The position numbers and the translations under genes are program-made. DNA of 64,000 nt from NCBI RefSeq assembly GCF_047600445.1, contig NZ_JASGKT010000001.1:434001-498000 (forward strand). The letters run 5' to 3'. Origin of the DNA: Piscinibacter sp047600445. GTDB lineage: Bacteria; Pseudomonadota; Gammaproteobacteria; Burkholderiales; Burkholderiaceae_C. How positions within the stretch are numbered: the first letter of the stretch is position 1; each line of letters begins with the position of its first letter. The notes under the pieces are model-generated. The model searched no databases, had not been told where the DNA came from, and saw nothing but the letters and a program-made list of their open reading frames with translations. Below, one piece after another: positions 51,381 through 60,562 of this stretch.

Positions 51381-52130
51381 GTGCCGACGCCGCCCGAACC
51401 GACCCCGTCCTCACCGCCGCTGGCCGCCTCGGCGGCGCACCAGCGGCGCCTGCGCGAGGTGTGGCGCTCGGCCGGCTGGCCCTGCCAGGACCTGATCGAA
51501 GCCGAGCTGCTCGCCGCCGGGCTGCTGGAGCGCGTGCGCCACGGCAGCGGCCACGAGACGCTGCGTGTCACCGACGGCGGCGTCGCCGCGCTGGCCGCCA
51601 CGCTGGCGCGCAACCGCGCGCGGCGCGGCGCGCACGAGGCGCTGGTCGGGCGCGTGGCGCGCGAGATGACACGCGCCGGCCGCATCGCCTGGCGCGGGCT
51701 GTCGCTGCGCGCGCACGTCGAGGGCGCCGGGGACGGCGGGGCGGGCCGCTGGGTGATGGCGATGCCCGACGTCTTCTCGATCCGCCACACCACGGTGGAA
51801 GACTGGCTGGAGCCGGCCGCGCACGAGGTCAAGGTGACGCGCGCCGACCTGCTGTCCGACCTGCGCCAGCCCTGCAAGCGCGAGGCCTATCGCATGCTGT
51901 CCAGCCAATGCTGGTACGTGCTCAAACAAGGCATCGCCGATGCCGACGAGGTGCCGATGGAATTCGGAGTGATGTTCGCCGGCCCGGCCGGCGCGCTCGA
52001 GGTGGCGCGGCCGGCGCCGCGCCGCGCGATGCGCCTGCCGCTGGCCACCTGGATGGCGCTGGCGCGCGCGACGGCCGAGCCGGCGCTCGACGACGAGGCG
52101 CAGGCCTGGCTGGGCGGGAGCAGCGCATGA
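51381..52130 (+). CDS. MmcB-like PD-(D/E)XK nuclease-fold protein
   Basis: About 249 residues from GTG 51381 (an ATG at 51336 would lie inside the divergent promoter and is not favoured). A PD-(D/E)XK core is visible: PD at 129-130 (AMPDVFSIR), then HEVK at 148-151 followed by VTRADLLSDL, and a basic KREAYRML helix. This is the layout of MmcB (DUF2128-like) DNA-repair nucleases, whose typical core is an acidic residue, then E-V-K-V-S/T-R-A-D. The N-terminal 80 residues are helical. The stop overlaps the EamA gene start (ATGA). Confidence 0.7.
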   Translation: MPTPPEPTPSSPPLAASAAHQRRLREVWRSAGWPCQDLIEAELLAAGLLERVRHGSGHETLRVTDGGVAALAATLARNRARRGAHEALVGRVAREMTRAGRIAWRGLSLRAHVEGAGDGGAGRWVMAMPDVFSIRHTTVEDWLEPAAHEVKVTRADLLSDLRQPCKREAYRMLSSQCWYVLKQGIADADEVPMEFGVMFAGPAGALEVARPAPRRAMRLPLATWMALARATAEPALDDEAQAWLGGSSA

Positions 52131-53068
52131 CGACGGCCGCCGCGAAGCGGGAACGTGTCGCGCTGTGGGCCGCGCTCGTGCTGGTGCTGTGCTGGGGCAG
52201 CAACTTCAGCGTGCAGAAGGCGGTGTTCACCGCGCTGACGCCGGGCGGCTTCCTGTTCGTGCGCTACCTGATCATGCCGGTGGCCGCGGCGCTGCTGCTG
52301 CTGGCGCATTTCGGCACGCGCTGGCCGCGCCTGTCGCGGCGCGAGTTCTGGCAGCTCTTCAGGCTCGGGCTCACCGGGCACCTGCTGCACGTCGGGCTGG
52401 TGACCTACGGCATCCACTGGTCGACGGCGTTCTCCAGCTCGCTGATCCTGGCCATCGGGCCGGTGTTCACGCTGCTGATCCTGCGCTGGCACGGCAGCGA
52501 GCAGCTCACGCGCGGCCAGGTCGCCGGCGTGGCGCTGGCGGTGTGCGGCGTGCTGGTGTTCCTGTCCGACAAGCTGGTCGGCGCGCAGTGGCAGGCCAGC
52601 GGCGGCGACCTGGTGCTGCTGGTCGCGGCGGCCTTCTTCTCGCTGTACACCGTGTGGTGCAAGCCGCTGATCGAGCGCCACGGCGGCGTGGTGGTGATGG
52701 CCTACGGCACGCTGCTCGGCAGCCTGCCGGTGATCGCGCTCAGCGCCGCACAGGGCCTGCGCGTCGACTGGGGCGCGGTGCCGCCGCTGGTCTGGCTCGG
52801 CACGCTCTACGCGGTGCTGGTGGCGGCCTTCTTCGGCTGGATCGCGTGGGGCTGGATCAACGCCGTGCGCGGCGTGGCGCGCACCGCGCCGCTGATGTAC
52901 CTGATGCCGCCGGTGGCCGCGCTGGTGGCCTGGCTCGCCACCGGCGAGCGCTACACCGCCACCAAGCTGGCCGGCGCGGCGATCACGCTCGGCGGCGTGG
53001 CGCTGGCGCAGTTCGCCTCGCACGGCGCGCGCGACGAGCTGCGCGACTCGGTGCCGCCGCTGGAGTGA
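52127..53068 (+). CDS. EamA/DMT superfamily exporter
   Basis: 313 residues with 10 helices and two internal EamA repeats: the first begins WAALVLVLCWGSNFSVQKAVFTALTPGGFLFVRYLIMP (abridged) and the second GDLVLLVAAAFFSLYTVWCKPLI (abridged), with the pattern W-G-x-x-F. The DMT family exports amino acids, drugs or metabolites; the substrate is unknown. It is translationally coupled to the MmcB-like gene. Confidence 0.93.
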   Translation: MTTAAAKRERVALWAALVLVLCWGSNFSVQKAVFTALTPGGFLFVRYLIMPVAAALLLLAHFGTRWPRLSRREFWQLFRLGLTGHLLHVGLVTYGIHWSTAFSSSLILAIGPVFTLLILRWHGSEQLTRGQVAGVALAVCGVLVFLSDKLVGAQWQASGGDLVLLVAAAFFSLYTVWCKPLIERHGGVVVMAYGTLLGSLPVIALSAAQGLRVDWGAVPPLVWLGTLYAVLVAAFFGWIAWGWINAVRGVARTAPLMYLMPPVAALVAWLATGERYTATKLAGAAITLGGVALAQFASHGARDELRDSVPPLE

Positions 53069-53112
53069 GGGCGCGGGCGCGAACGGCGCCGATGCGGCAC
53101 ACTGTCCCGACC

Positions 53113-54663
53113 ATGCCGACGCCGCGATTCGCCCCGCTTCTCGTCCTCGCCGCCGCGCTGGCCGCAGCCGCCTGCTCGAAGAAGGACGAGGCGCCGCCGC
53201 CGGCCGGCATCGCCTGGGTGCGGGCCGCCGGCGACGCCGAGGTGGACGCCGCCTTCGCGCGCGCCCGGGCCGAGGGCAAGCCGGTGTTCGTCTACTGGGG
53301 CGCGCAGTGGTGTCCGCCGTGCAACCAGTTGAAGGCGACGCTGTTCAACCGGCAGGACTTCATCGAGCGCTCGCGCGCCTTCGTGCCGGTCTACGTCGAC
53401 GGCGACGCGCCGGGCGCGCAGAAGCTCGGCGCGCGCTTCGCGGTGCGCGGCTACCCGACCACGGTGGTGTTCGCCCGCGACGGCCGCGAGCTGACGCGCC
53501 TGCCCGGCGAGGTCGATGCGCAGCAGTACAACGAGCTGCTGGCGCTCGCGCTGGCGGCGCAGCGCCCGGCCGGCGAGCTGCTGGCCGCTGCCCGCGCCGG
53601 CGGCAAGGACCTGAGCGACGCCGACTGGCGGCTGCTCGCCTGGTACTCGTGGGAGACCGACCAGCAGCAACTCGCCGGCCGCGACGGCCCGGCCGCGCTG
53701 CTGCGCGAGCTGGCGCGCGCCTGCCCCGACAGCTCGGCCGACGCGGCGCTGCGGCTGCGCCTGAAGGCGCTGGCCGCCGAGGGTGCCCAGGGCGGCCAGG
53801 GCGTGGTGGCCGACGCCGCCGAGCAGCGCCGCACGCTGACGGCGCTGCTGGCCGATGCCGGCCGCGCGCGCCGCCACGTCGACGTGCTGGCCGGCAGCGC
53901 CCGGGAGATCGTGGCCGCGCTGGCGGCGCCCGACGCGCCCGAGCGCGCGCCGCTGGTGGCGGCCTTCGACGCGGCGCTGGCGACGCTGCAGGCCGATGCG
54001 ACGCTGTCGCGCGCCGACCGCCTCGGCGCGCTGGCGGCGCGTGTGCAATTGACGAAGCCGGAGCGGCTGCCGGCCCTGCAGGCCGAGCTGCGCGCGCTGG
54101 CCGCGCGCTTCGACCGCGAGATCAGCGACGGCTACGAGCGCCAGGCCGTGATCACCACCGCCGCCTGGGCGCTCGAAGAAGCCGGGCTGCTCGACGATTC
54201 CGACGCGCTGCTGAAGGCCAACCTGGCCCGCAGCCACTCGCCCTACTACCTGATGTCCGGCCTGGCCGACAACGCGAGGAAGCGCGGCGACGCGGCCGCG
54301 GCGGTCGACTGGTCGGCGCAGGCCTTCGAGAAGAGCGAAGGCGCGGCGACGCGGCTGCAATGGGGCGCCGGCCACCTGCGCGCGCTGGTCGAGCTGGCGC
54401 CGCGGGACGCGGCGCGCATCGAGGCGCTGGCGGCGCGCCTGATCGACGAGGCGGCGGCGCAGCCCGATGCCTTCGAGGCGCGCAGCGGCCGCTCGATGCA
54501 GCGCATCGGCAAGCTGCTGCGCGACTGGGATCCGATGGGCGAACACGCCGCCGTGCTGCAACGCCTGCAGCGGCGCCTGGACGCGGTGTGCGCCAGGCTG
54601 CCCGCCGGCGGCGAGGCGCGCGGCGTCTGCGACGCGGTGCTGAAACCCGCCGCGGCGGCCTGA
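53113..54663 (+). CDS. Thioredoxin-fold lipoprotein with large helical C-terminus
   Basis: 516 residues from ATG 53113. Lipobox AAAACSK (Cys21) predicts an anchored lipoprotein. A thioredoxin fold spans about 40-165 with the active site WGAQWCPPCNQL (Cys67-Pro-Pro-Cys70) and the cis-proline region RGYPTTVVFAR. The remaining 350 residues are Ala-rich helices. The N-terminal part fits thioredoxin-like periplasmic reductases or chaperones; the C-terminal helical part is not recognised. It is 45 bp downstream of the EamA gene. Confidence 0.88.
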   Translation: MPTPRFAPLLVLAAALAAAACSKKDEAPPPAGIAWVRAAGDAEVDAAFARARAEGKPVFVYWGAQWCPPCNQLKATLFNRQDFIERSRAFVPVYVDGDAPGAQKLGARFAVRGYPTTVVFARDGRELTRLPGEVDAQQYNELLALALAAQRPAGELLAAARAGGKDLSDADWRLLAWYSWETDQQQLAGRDGPAALLRELARACPDSSADAALRLRLKALAAEGAQGGQGVVADAAEQRRTLTALLADAGRARRHVDVLAGSAREIVAALAAPDAPERAPLVAAFDAALATLQADATLSRADRLGALAARVQLTKPERLPALQAELRALAARFDREISDGYERQAVITTAAWALEEAGLLDDSDALLKANLARSHSPYYLMSGLADNARKRGDAAAAVDWSAQAFEKSEGAATRLQWGAGHLRALVELAPRDAARIEALAARLIDEAAAQPDAFEARSGRSMQRIGKLLRDWDPMGEHAAVLQRLQRRLDAVCARLPAGGEARGVCDAVLKPAAAA

Positions 54664-54696
54664 TCGGGGGCCTCGGGGCCGCGGCGCCGCAGTGCC

Positions 54697-55062
54697 TCAG
54701 CGCCCGATCTCGACCGCGTAGTGCGTGCGCTTTTCGAGGTCGAGGAAGTTCAGCGTCCGGCCGTCCCACTCGAAGGGGGCGAAGAAGCCGTCGATCTGCA
54801 TCGTGCCGTGCATCAGCACCACGTCGACCTGGCTGCTTTTCAGCCGCAGCCGCCAGACCAGGTCGGCGATGCGCACGTTCAGGCGCCGCGCGCCCAGCAC
54901 GTCGATGCGTGCCGGCCCGCAGTCGGCCGGGGCCGCGCCGACCGCGACGCACAGGCGGCCGGCGTAGCGGCCCGGCGCGGGCGCGTCGGCGCGCGCGGCG
55001 CCGGCGGCCAGCGCCGCCAGCGCCATCACCGCGAACCCCACGCGCCGGCCGCGCGCGCGCAT
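54697..55062 (-). CDS. Hypothetical secreted protein
   Basis: 121 residues with a signal peptide (RVGFAVMALAALAAGAARADA), then a compact beta-rich body (RYAGRLCVAVGAAPADC, then RLNVRIADLVWRLRLKSSQVDVVL). Two cysteines (CVAV, DCGP) may form a disulfide. No family recognised. It ends 33 bp after the convergent thioredoxin gene. Confidence 0.7.
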   Translation of the reverse strand: MRARGRRVGFAVMALAALAAGAARADAPAPGRYAGRLCVAVGAAPADCGPARIDVLGARRLNVRIADLVWRLRLKSSQVDVVLMHGTMQIDGFFAPFEWDGRTLNFLDLEKRTHYAVEIGR

Positions 55063-55073
55063 CGCGTGTCAGC

Positions 55074-55682
55074 TCACTTCAGCAGGCCTTCGGCCTTCAG
55101 CGCTTCCTGCACCGCCGGCCGCGCGGCGACGCGCGCCATGAACGCGCCCAGGTTGGCCAGGCCGCCGATGTCGACGCCGACGTGCTTGCCCCAGCCGGCG
55201 ACGACGAACAGGTAGCCGTCGGCGACGCTGAAGTCCTCGCCCATCAGGTAGGTCTTGCCGGCGAGCTGGCCGTCGACCCACTTGAAGCGCTCGGCGAGCT
55301 TGGCGCGGTACAGCGCGCGCGCCTCTTCCGGCATCGCCGGATTGAACAGCGGCGAGAAGCTCTTGTGCAGCTCGGTGGTGATGAAGTTCAGCCACTCCTG
55401 CAGGCGGTAGCGCGCCATCGTGCCGGCCGGCGGCGCGAGCTTCCTGGCCGGCGCCTGGTCGGCGATGTACTGCACGATCGCCGGGCCTTCGCTGAGGCGC
55501 TCGCCGTTGTCGAGTTCGAGCAGCGGCACGTAGCCCTTGGCGTTGATGGTGTAGTAGTCGGTGCCGTCCTGCAGCTTGTGCGTCTTGGTGCTGGCGAGCA
55601 CCGGCTCGAAGGCGAGGCCGGCCTCGCGCAGCGCGATGTGGGGCGAGAGCGAGCAGGCGCCGGGGCTGTAGTAGAGCTTCAA
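55074..55682 (-). CDS. Glutathione S-transferase (beta class)
   Basis: 202 residues. The start MKLYYSPGACSLSPHIALREAG is the beta-class signature, with Cys10 as the expected catalytic residue. The glutathione site region GYVPLLELDNGERLSEGPAIVQYIAD (abridged) and the C-terminal helical domain (YLMGEDFSVADGYLFVVAGW, abridged) are normal. The substrate is unknown. It lies 11 bp upstream of the small secreted-protein gene on the same strand. Confidence 0.94.
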   Translation of the reverse strand: MKLYYSPGACSLSPHIALREAGLAFEPVLASTKTHKLQDGTDYYTINAKGYVPLLELDNGERLSEGPAIVQYIADQAPARKLAPPAGTMARYRLQEWLNFITTELHKSFSPLFNPAMPEEARALYRAKLAERFKWVDGQLAGKTYLMGEDFSVADGYLFVVAGWGKHVGVDIGGLANLGAFMARVAARPAVQEALKAEGLLK

Positions 55683-55814
55683 GAGGGTCTCCGTGGGGTT
55701 GATGGGATGGCGCAGATTACATCGCCGCGCGGACTACCGGCGTGCAAGGGGATTGCGCGCGGCGTTCGAATCGCCTGACTCGAAACGGCGCGCCCGCGCG
55801 CCTACATTGACGCC

Positions 55815-56696
55815 ATGAAGACCCTTCCTGCCCGAACCATCGCCCGCTCGCGCGGCGTCGAGCGGCTGGTGCGCGGACAAGCCACCTCCGACGGCGCCGG
55901 CGTCAGGCTCACGCGCGTGCTGGCGCAGCCGCTGCAACGCCGCCTCGACCCCTTCCTGATGCTCGACGCCTTCGGCAGCGACGCGGCGAGCGACTACATC
56001 GGCGGTTTTCCCGACCATCCGCACCGCGGCTTCGAGACCGTCACGATCATGAAGGCCGGGCGCATGCGCCACGGCGACAGCGCCGGCCACAGCGGCCTGC
56101 TGGAGCCCGGCAGCGTGCAGTGGATGACCGCCGGGCGCGGCATCGTGCACTCCGAGATGCCCGAGCAGGAACAGGGCCGCATGGCCGGCTTCCAGTTGTG
56201 GGTCAACCTCGCGGCCCGCGACAAGATGCAGCCGCCCGCCTACCGCGACGTGCCGGGCGCGCAGGTGCCGGCCTTCACGCTGGACGACGGCACGGCGGTG
56301 CGCGTGATCGCCGGCCGCACGCACGGCGTGGACGGCGCGGTCACGCGCCCGACCACCGAGCCGCTGGTGCTGGACATCACGCTGCCGCCCGGCGCGGGCT
56401 TCGACCTGCCGCTGCCGGCCGGGCACAACGCCTTCGCTTACGTGTACGGCGGCGCGCCGGCGCGGGTCGGCGGCACGGAGGTGGGCAGCGAGACGATGGC
56501 CATCCTCGCCAACGCGCCCGACGCCGACGGCGTGCGCCTGGCCGCGCCGGAAGGCGGCGGCGCGGTGCAGATCCTGCTGGTCGCCGGGGCGCCGCTGAAC
56601 GAGCCGATCGCGCAGCACGGCCCCTTCGTGATGAACACGGCGCAGGAGCTCCGGCAGGCTTTCGCCGACTACCAGCGCGGGGTGCTGGCGGCCTGA
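55815..56696 (+). CDS. Pirin family protein
   Basis: 293 residues of the bicupin pirin family: RRLDPFLMLDAFGSDAASDYIGGFPDHPHRGFETVTIM (abridged) with the metal-ligand His pair (HPHRGF), the companion GHSGLLEPGSVQWMTAGRGIVHSEMPE (abridged) with His and Glu ligands, and VYGGAP in the C-terminal cupin. Some pirins are quercetinases, others regulatory; both are possible here. Confidence 0.94.
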   Translation: MKTLPARTIARSRGVERLVRGQATSDGAGVRLTRVLAQPLQRRLDPFLMLDAFGSDAASDYIGGFPDHPHRGFETVTIMKAGRMRHGDSAGHSGLLEPGSVQWMTAGRGIVHSEMPEQEQGRMAGFQLWVNLAARDKMQPPAYRDVPGAQVPAFTLDDGTAVRVIAGRTHGVDGAVTRPTTEPLVLDITLPPGAGFDLPLPAGHNAFAYVYGGAPARVGGTEVGSETMAILANAPDADGVRLAAPEGGGAVQILLVAGAPLNEPIAQHGPFVMNTAQELRQAFADYQRGVLAA

Positions 56697-56762
56697 GCGG
56701 CGCGGTCGGCTAACCTCGGGCCTTGCCGGCAGCGAGCCGGACAGCCCGAGGACCATCGCGCC

Positions 56763-57134
56763 ATGCCCCGCAGCATCCTGGAGGAAAGCCGCATCCACCC
56801 GGCGATCCGCGACAGCGTCGCCAACCGCCACGCCGACATCGTGCACAACGTGCAGGCGGCGGCGGCCTCGAACCGCATCCTCGTCGTCGGCATGGCCGGC
56901 AACCCGCATTGCCGCAAGGCGCGCCGCGCGCTCGACCGCGCCGGCCTGGCGCACCAGTACCTGGCGTTCGGCAGCTACTTCAGCCAGTGGCGGCGCCGCA
57001 ACGCGCTGAAGATGTGGAGCGGCTGGCCGACCTTCCCGATGGTGTTCGCCAAGGGCGTGCTGATCGGCGGCGCGAGCGATCTCGAACGCCTGCTCGCCTC
57101 GGGCGAGCTGAACCGCTTCCTCGGCGAGCCGTGA
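56763..57134 (+). CDS. Glutaredoxin-like (monothiol-type) protein
   Basis: 123 residues. The fold is glutaredoxin: ILVVGMAGNPHCRKARRALDRAG (abridged), where the CxxC region is a single-cysteine PHCRK, and the cis-proline strand WSGWPTFPMVFAKGVLIGGASDLERLLASGEL (abridged). The single cysteine resembles CGFS monothiol glutaredoxins, though the CGFS motif itself is absent. The N-terminal 30 residues are an extra helix. Its TGA overlaps the GTG start of the next gene. Confidence 0.85.
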   Translation: MPRSILEESRIHPAIRDSVANRHADIVHNVQAAAASNRILVVGMAGNPHCRKARRALDRAGLAHQYLAFGSYFSQWRRRNALKMWSGWPTFPMVFAKGVLIGGASDLERLLASGELNRFLGEP

Positions 57135-58603
57135 GGGCCCGGCGTCTTGCGGCCGCGCTGGCCGTGCTGCTGGGCGCCGGCGGCGCGGCGCAGGCCGCCG
57201 AGCCCGCGCCCTGCCGCATCGACGGGCTGGCGCGCGAGGTGCTGTGCGGCTCGGTGGCGCGTCCGCTCGACCCGGCGCGGCCCGAGGGCATCGGCATCGA
57301 GGTGCACTACGTCGTCGTGCCGGCGCTGGCGCGGCGCAAGCTGCCCGACCCGGTGTTTCCGCTCGCCGGCGGCCCCGGCCAGAGCGCGATCGACCTGGCC
57401 GGCGCGATGATGGGCGTGTTCGCGCGCCTGAACAACCGCCGCGACATCGTCTTCGTCGACCAGCGCGGCACCGGCCGCTCGGCGCCGCTCGATTGCGAGG
57501 AGCCGGCCGCGCAGCCGCTGGCCGAGTCGGCCGACGTGGGCCGGCAGTTGCAGAAGCTGCGCGAGTGCCGCGAGCGCCTGCTGCAGCGCCCGCACGTGAA
57601 GGAGGCGGCCAGCCTGGGCTTCTACACGACCACGCTGGCGATGCAGGACCTCGACGCGGTGCGGCAGGCGCTGGGCGCGCGGCGCATCAACCTGGTCGGC
57701 GCGTCGTACGGCACGCGCGCCGCGCTGGAGTACCAGCGCCAGTTTCCGCAGGCGCTGCGGCGCAGCGTGCTCGACGGCGTGGCGCCGCCGGACATGGTGC
57801 TGCCGGCCAGCAGCGGCGTCGATGCGCAGGCGGCGCTCGATGCGCTGTTCGCCGCCTGCCACGCCGAGCCGGCCTGCGAGCGGCGCTGGTCGGCGCTGCG
57901 CCAGGACTGGGAGGCGCTGCTCGCCTCGCTGCCGCGCGAGGCGACCGTGGCCGACCCGCTGACCGGCGCGCCGCAGCGCTTCACGCTGACGCGCGACGTG
58001 GTGCTGGCCGTGGTGCGCGCGCCGCTGTACGTGCCGGCGCTGGCCGCCGCGCTGCCGGCGGCGATCGAGGCGGCCGCGCAGTCGCGCTTCGAGCCGCTGG
58101 TGACGCTGGGCGGCGCGCTGTCGCGGCGCGGCGCGCCGGGCATCGCCACCGGCATGCACTTCTCGGTGATCTGCGCCGAGGACATGCCGCGCCTGGCGCG
58201 CGCGAACGCGGCGCCGGCGCGCGACTTCGGCGCCGGCCTCGCGCCGCTGTACGAGCAGGCCTGCGCCTTCTGGCCGCGCGGCGCGGTGCCCGAGGCCTTC
58301 TACACCGTCGGCCGCTCGGCCACGCCGGTGCTGCTGCTCAGCGGCGGGCTCGACCCGGCGACGCCGCCGCGCCACGCCCGGCGCGTGGCCGAGGCGCTGG
58401 GCGCGCAGGCGCGCCACGTGATCGTGCCCAACGCCGGCCACGGCCTGCTCGGCAGCGGCTGCGTGCCCGACCTGCTGTTCCGCTTCATCGACGCGGCCGG
58501 CGACGCCGACGCGCTGGCGCTCGACGCCGCCTGCGCCACCACGATGCCGCGCCCGCCGGCCTTCCTGCCGCCGCAGGCCTTCGCCCGGGAGCCGGCGCGA
58601 TGA
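57131..58603 (+). CDS. Secreted alpha/beta hydrolase (TAP-like peptidase family)
   Basis: 490 residues starting at GTG 57131 (overlapping the glutaredoxin stop). Signal peptide MRARRLAAALAVLLGAGGAAQA. The nucleophile is in GASYGT (near residue 193), FVDQRGTGRS precedes it, and the C-terminal Asp/His are in SGGLDPATPP and NAGHGLLG. This is the TAP-type tripeptidyl aminopeptidase/alpha-beta hydrolase family. The four Cys pairs suit a periplasmic protein. The substrate is unknown. Confidence 0.88.
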   Translation: MRARRLAAALAVLLGAGGAAQAAEPAPCRIDGLAREVLCGSVARPLDPARPEGIGIEVHYVVVPALARRKLPDPVFPLAGGPGQSAIDLAGAMMGVFARLNNRRDIVFVDQRGTGRSAPLDCEEPAAQPLAESADVGRQLQKLRECRERLLQRPHVKEAASLGFYTTTLAMQDLDAVRQALGARRINLVGASYGTRAALEYQRQFPQALRRSVLDGVAPPDMVLPASSGVDAQAALDALFAACHAEPACERRWSALRQDWEALLASLPREATVADPLTGAPQRFTLTRDVVLAVVRAPLYVPALAAALPAAIEAAAQSRFEPLVTLGGALSRRGAPGIATGMHFSVICAEDMPRLARANAAPARDFGAGLAPLYEQACAFWPRGAVPEAFYTVGRSATPVLLLSGGLDPATPPRHARRVAEALGAQARHVIVPNAGHGLLGSGCVPDLLFRFIDAAGDADALALDAACATTMPRPPAFLPPQAFAREPAR

Positions 58604-59379
58604 TCCGCGTGGCCGGCCTGAGCAAGTGTTTCGCGGCGCCGCGCGGCACGCCCTTGGGCGCGCGCGCCGCGCCGGTGCAGGCGGTGCGCGACGTGAGTTT
58701 CGTCGCCGCCGACGGCCGCATCACCGGGCTGCTCGGCCCCAACGGCGCGGGCAAGACCACGACGCTGCGCATGCTCGCCGGGCTGATCGCGCCCGACGCC
58801 GGCACGCTGGAGGTCGACGGCATCGCGGTGGCGCAGCGCCCGCGCGAGGCGCTGGCGCGCATGGGCGTGCTCAGCGACGCGCGCGGCCTCTACCCGCGCC
58901 TGACGGCGCGCGAGAACATCCTCTACTTCGCCGCGCTGCAAGGCATGGCGCGCGACGAGGCGGCCGCGCGCGCCGAGGCGCTGGCGCAGATGCTGGAGTG
59001 CACGCAGTTGCTGGGCCGCCGTACCGAGGGTTTCAGCCAGGGCGAGCGCATGAAGGTGGCGCTGGCGCGCGCGCTGGTGCACGACCCGGCGCACATCGTG
59101 CTCGACGAGCCGACCAACGGCCTGGACGTGGTCGCCACGCGCGCGCTGCGCGAGACGCTGCAATGGCTCGCCTCGCCGGCCGGCGGCGGCAAGTGCATCG
59201 TCTTCTCGACGCACATCATGCAGGAGGTCGAGCGGCTGTGCGACGAGGTGGTCGTGATCGCGCGCGGCCGCACCGTCGCGCAGGGCACGGTGCCCGAGCT
59301 GCTGGCGCGCTGCGCGACGCGCGACTTCGAGGAGGCCTTCGTGCGCCTGGCTTACGCGGACGACGAGGTGCCGGCATGA
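58600..59379 (+). CDS. ABC transporter ATP-binding subunit (NatA-type)
   Basis: 259 residues from ATG 58600, overlapping the previous stop. Walker A is LLGPNGAGKTTTLRM (about 45-59), signature FSQGERMKVALARALVHDP, Walker B IVLDEPTNGLD and the H-loop STHIM. The divergent signature (FSQGE) is that of NatA-type exporters. It is paired with the permease below. Confidence 0.94.
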   Translation: MIRVAGLSKCFAAPRGTPLGARAAPVQAVRDVSFVAADGRITGLLGPNGAGKTTTLRMLAGLIAPDAGTLEVDGIAVAQRPREALARMGVLSDARGLYPRLTARENILYFAALQGMARDEAAARAEALAQMLECTQLLGRRTEGFSQGERMKVALARALVHDPAHIVLDEPTNGLDVVATRALRETLQWLASPAGGGKCIVFSTHIMQEVERLCDEVVVIARGRTVAQGTVPELLARCATRDFEEAFVRLAYADDEVPA

Positions 59380-60539
59380 GCGGCGCGTGGACGGTGTTCG
59401 GGAAAGAGCTGCTCGATGCGCTGCGCGACCGCCGCACGCTGGCGGTGGTGCTGCTGTCCAGCGTGTTGATGGGGCCGCTGGTGCTGGTGGCGCTGTCGGG
59501 CCTGGTGGCCTCGTTCGAGGCGCGCGCCGAGCGGCGCGAGCTGGTGCTTTCGGGCGCCGAGCACGCGCCCACGCTCACCAACTACCTCGCGCGCCAGGGT
59601 TTCACGATCAAGCCGGCGCCGCCCGAGCACGAGGCGCAGTTGCGCCGCGCCGAGCTGGGCGACCCGGTGCTGGTGGTGCCGGACGGCTTCGAGGCGGCGC
59701 TGGCGCGCGGCGAGGCGCCGCGCCTGCGGCTGGTGAGCGACAGCGCCAACAAGCGCGCCAGCGCCGGCGTGTGGCGCGTGCAGCAACTGGTGGCGGGCTT
59801 CAACCGCGAGCGCGCCACGCTGGCGCTGGCGCTGCGCGGCGTGTCCACCGAGCTGACCGAGGCGGTGCGGCTCGACGAGCGCGACCTCGCCAACCCGCAG
59901 ACGCGCGGCACGCAGCTCACCGGCATGCTGCCCTTCTTCGTGCTGATGGCGGTGCTGTACGGCGCGCTGCACGCGGCGCTGGACACCACCGCCGGCGAGC
60001 GCGAGCGCGGCTCGCTGGAGCCGCTGCTGATGAACCCTGCCGCGCCGCTGGCGCTGGTGCTGGGCAAGTGGGCGGCGGTGTCGGCGGTGGCGCTGCTGAT
60101 CGCGGTGCTGTCGTGTTTCAGCTTCATCCCCGCGCAATGGCTGCTGCGCGGCGATTCGCTGGCGGCGCTGTTCCAGTTCGGCGTGCGCGAGGCGCTGTGG
60201 TTCATCGCGGTGATCGCGCCCTTCGCGGCGGCGTTGGCCGCGCTGCTGATGGCGGTGGCGATCCGCTGCAAGAGCGTCAAGGAGGCGCAGGCCAGCACCG
60301 CGCTGGTGGTGCTGGCCTGCTCGCTGCTGCCGCTGGTGGGCCTGCTCAACCCGGGCGCCGAGGAGCGCTGGCACTTCTGGGTGCCGGCGCTGGCGCAGAA
60401 CACGTTGATGACGCGCGTGCTCAAGGGCGAGGCGCTCGGCACCGAGGCGCTGCTGGCCTCGCTGCTGGTGTGCGCGGCGCTGGCGCTGCTGGGCGTGGGC
60501 TTCGTCGCCGGCGTGCTGCGCCGCGCGGCGGTGCGCTGA
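59376..60539 (+). CDS. ABC transporter permease (NatB-type)
   Basis: 387 residues. ABC-2 type permease: an N-terminal helix (LAVVLLSSVLMGPLVLVAL), a large extracytoplasmic domain (about 45-180) and five or six C-terminal helices, with the conserved GERERGSLEPLLMNPA segment. NatAB exports sodium; with the ATPase here the operon resembles natAB, but the substrate is not proven. Overlaps the ATPase gene by 4 nt. Confidence 0.92.
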   Translation: MSGAWTVFGKELLDALRDRRTLAVVLLSSVLMGPLVLVALSGLVASFEARAERRELVLSGAEHAPTLTNYLARQGFTIKPAPPEHEAQLRRAELGDPVLVVPDGFEAALARGEAPRLRLVSDSANKRASAGVWRVQQLVAGFNRERATLALALRGVSTELTEAVRLDERDLANPQTRGTQLTGMLPFFVLMAVLYGALHAALDTTAGERERGSLEPLLMNPAAPLALVLGKWAAVSAVALLIAVLSCFSFIPAQWLLRGDSLAALFQFGVREALWFIAVIAPFAAALAALLMAVAIRCKSVKEAQASTALVVLACSLLPLVGLLNPGAEERWHFWVPALAQNTLMTRVLKGEALGTEALLASLLVCAALALLGVGFVAGVLRRAAVR

Positions 60540-60562
60540 AGCGGCGCTGGCATCATCGCCGC

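Noticed and set aside
55758..55780. GTTCGAATC T-loop-like sequence suggesting a tRNA
   Set aside because: No acceptor, D or anticodon stems can be built around it.
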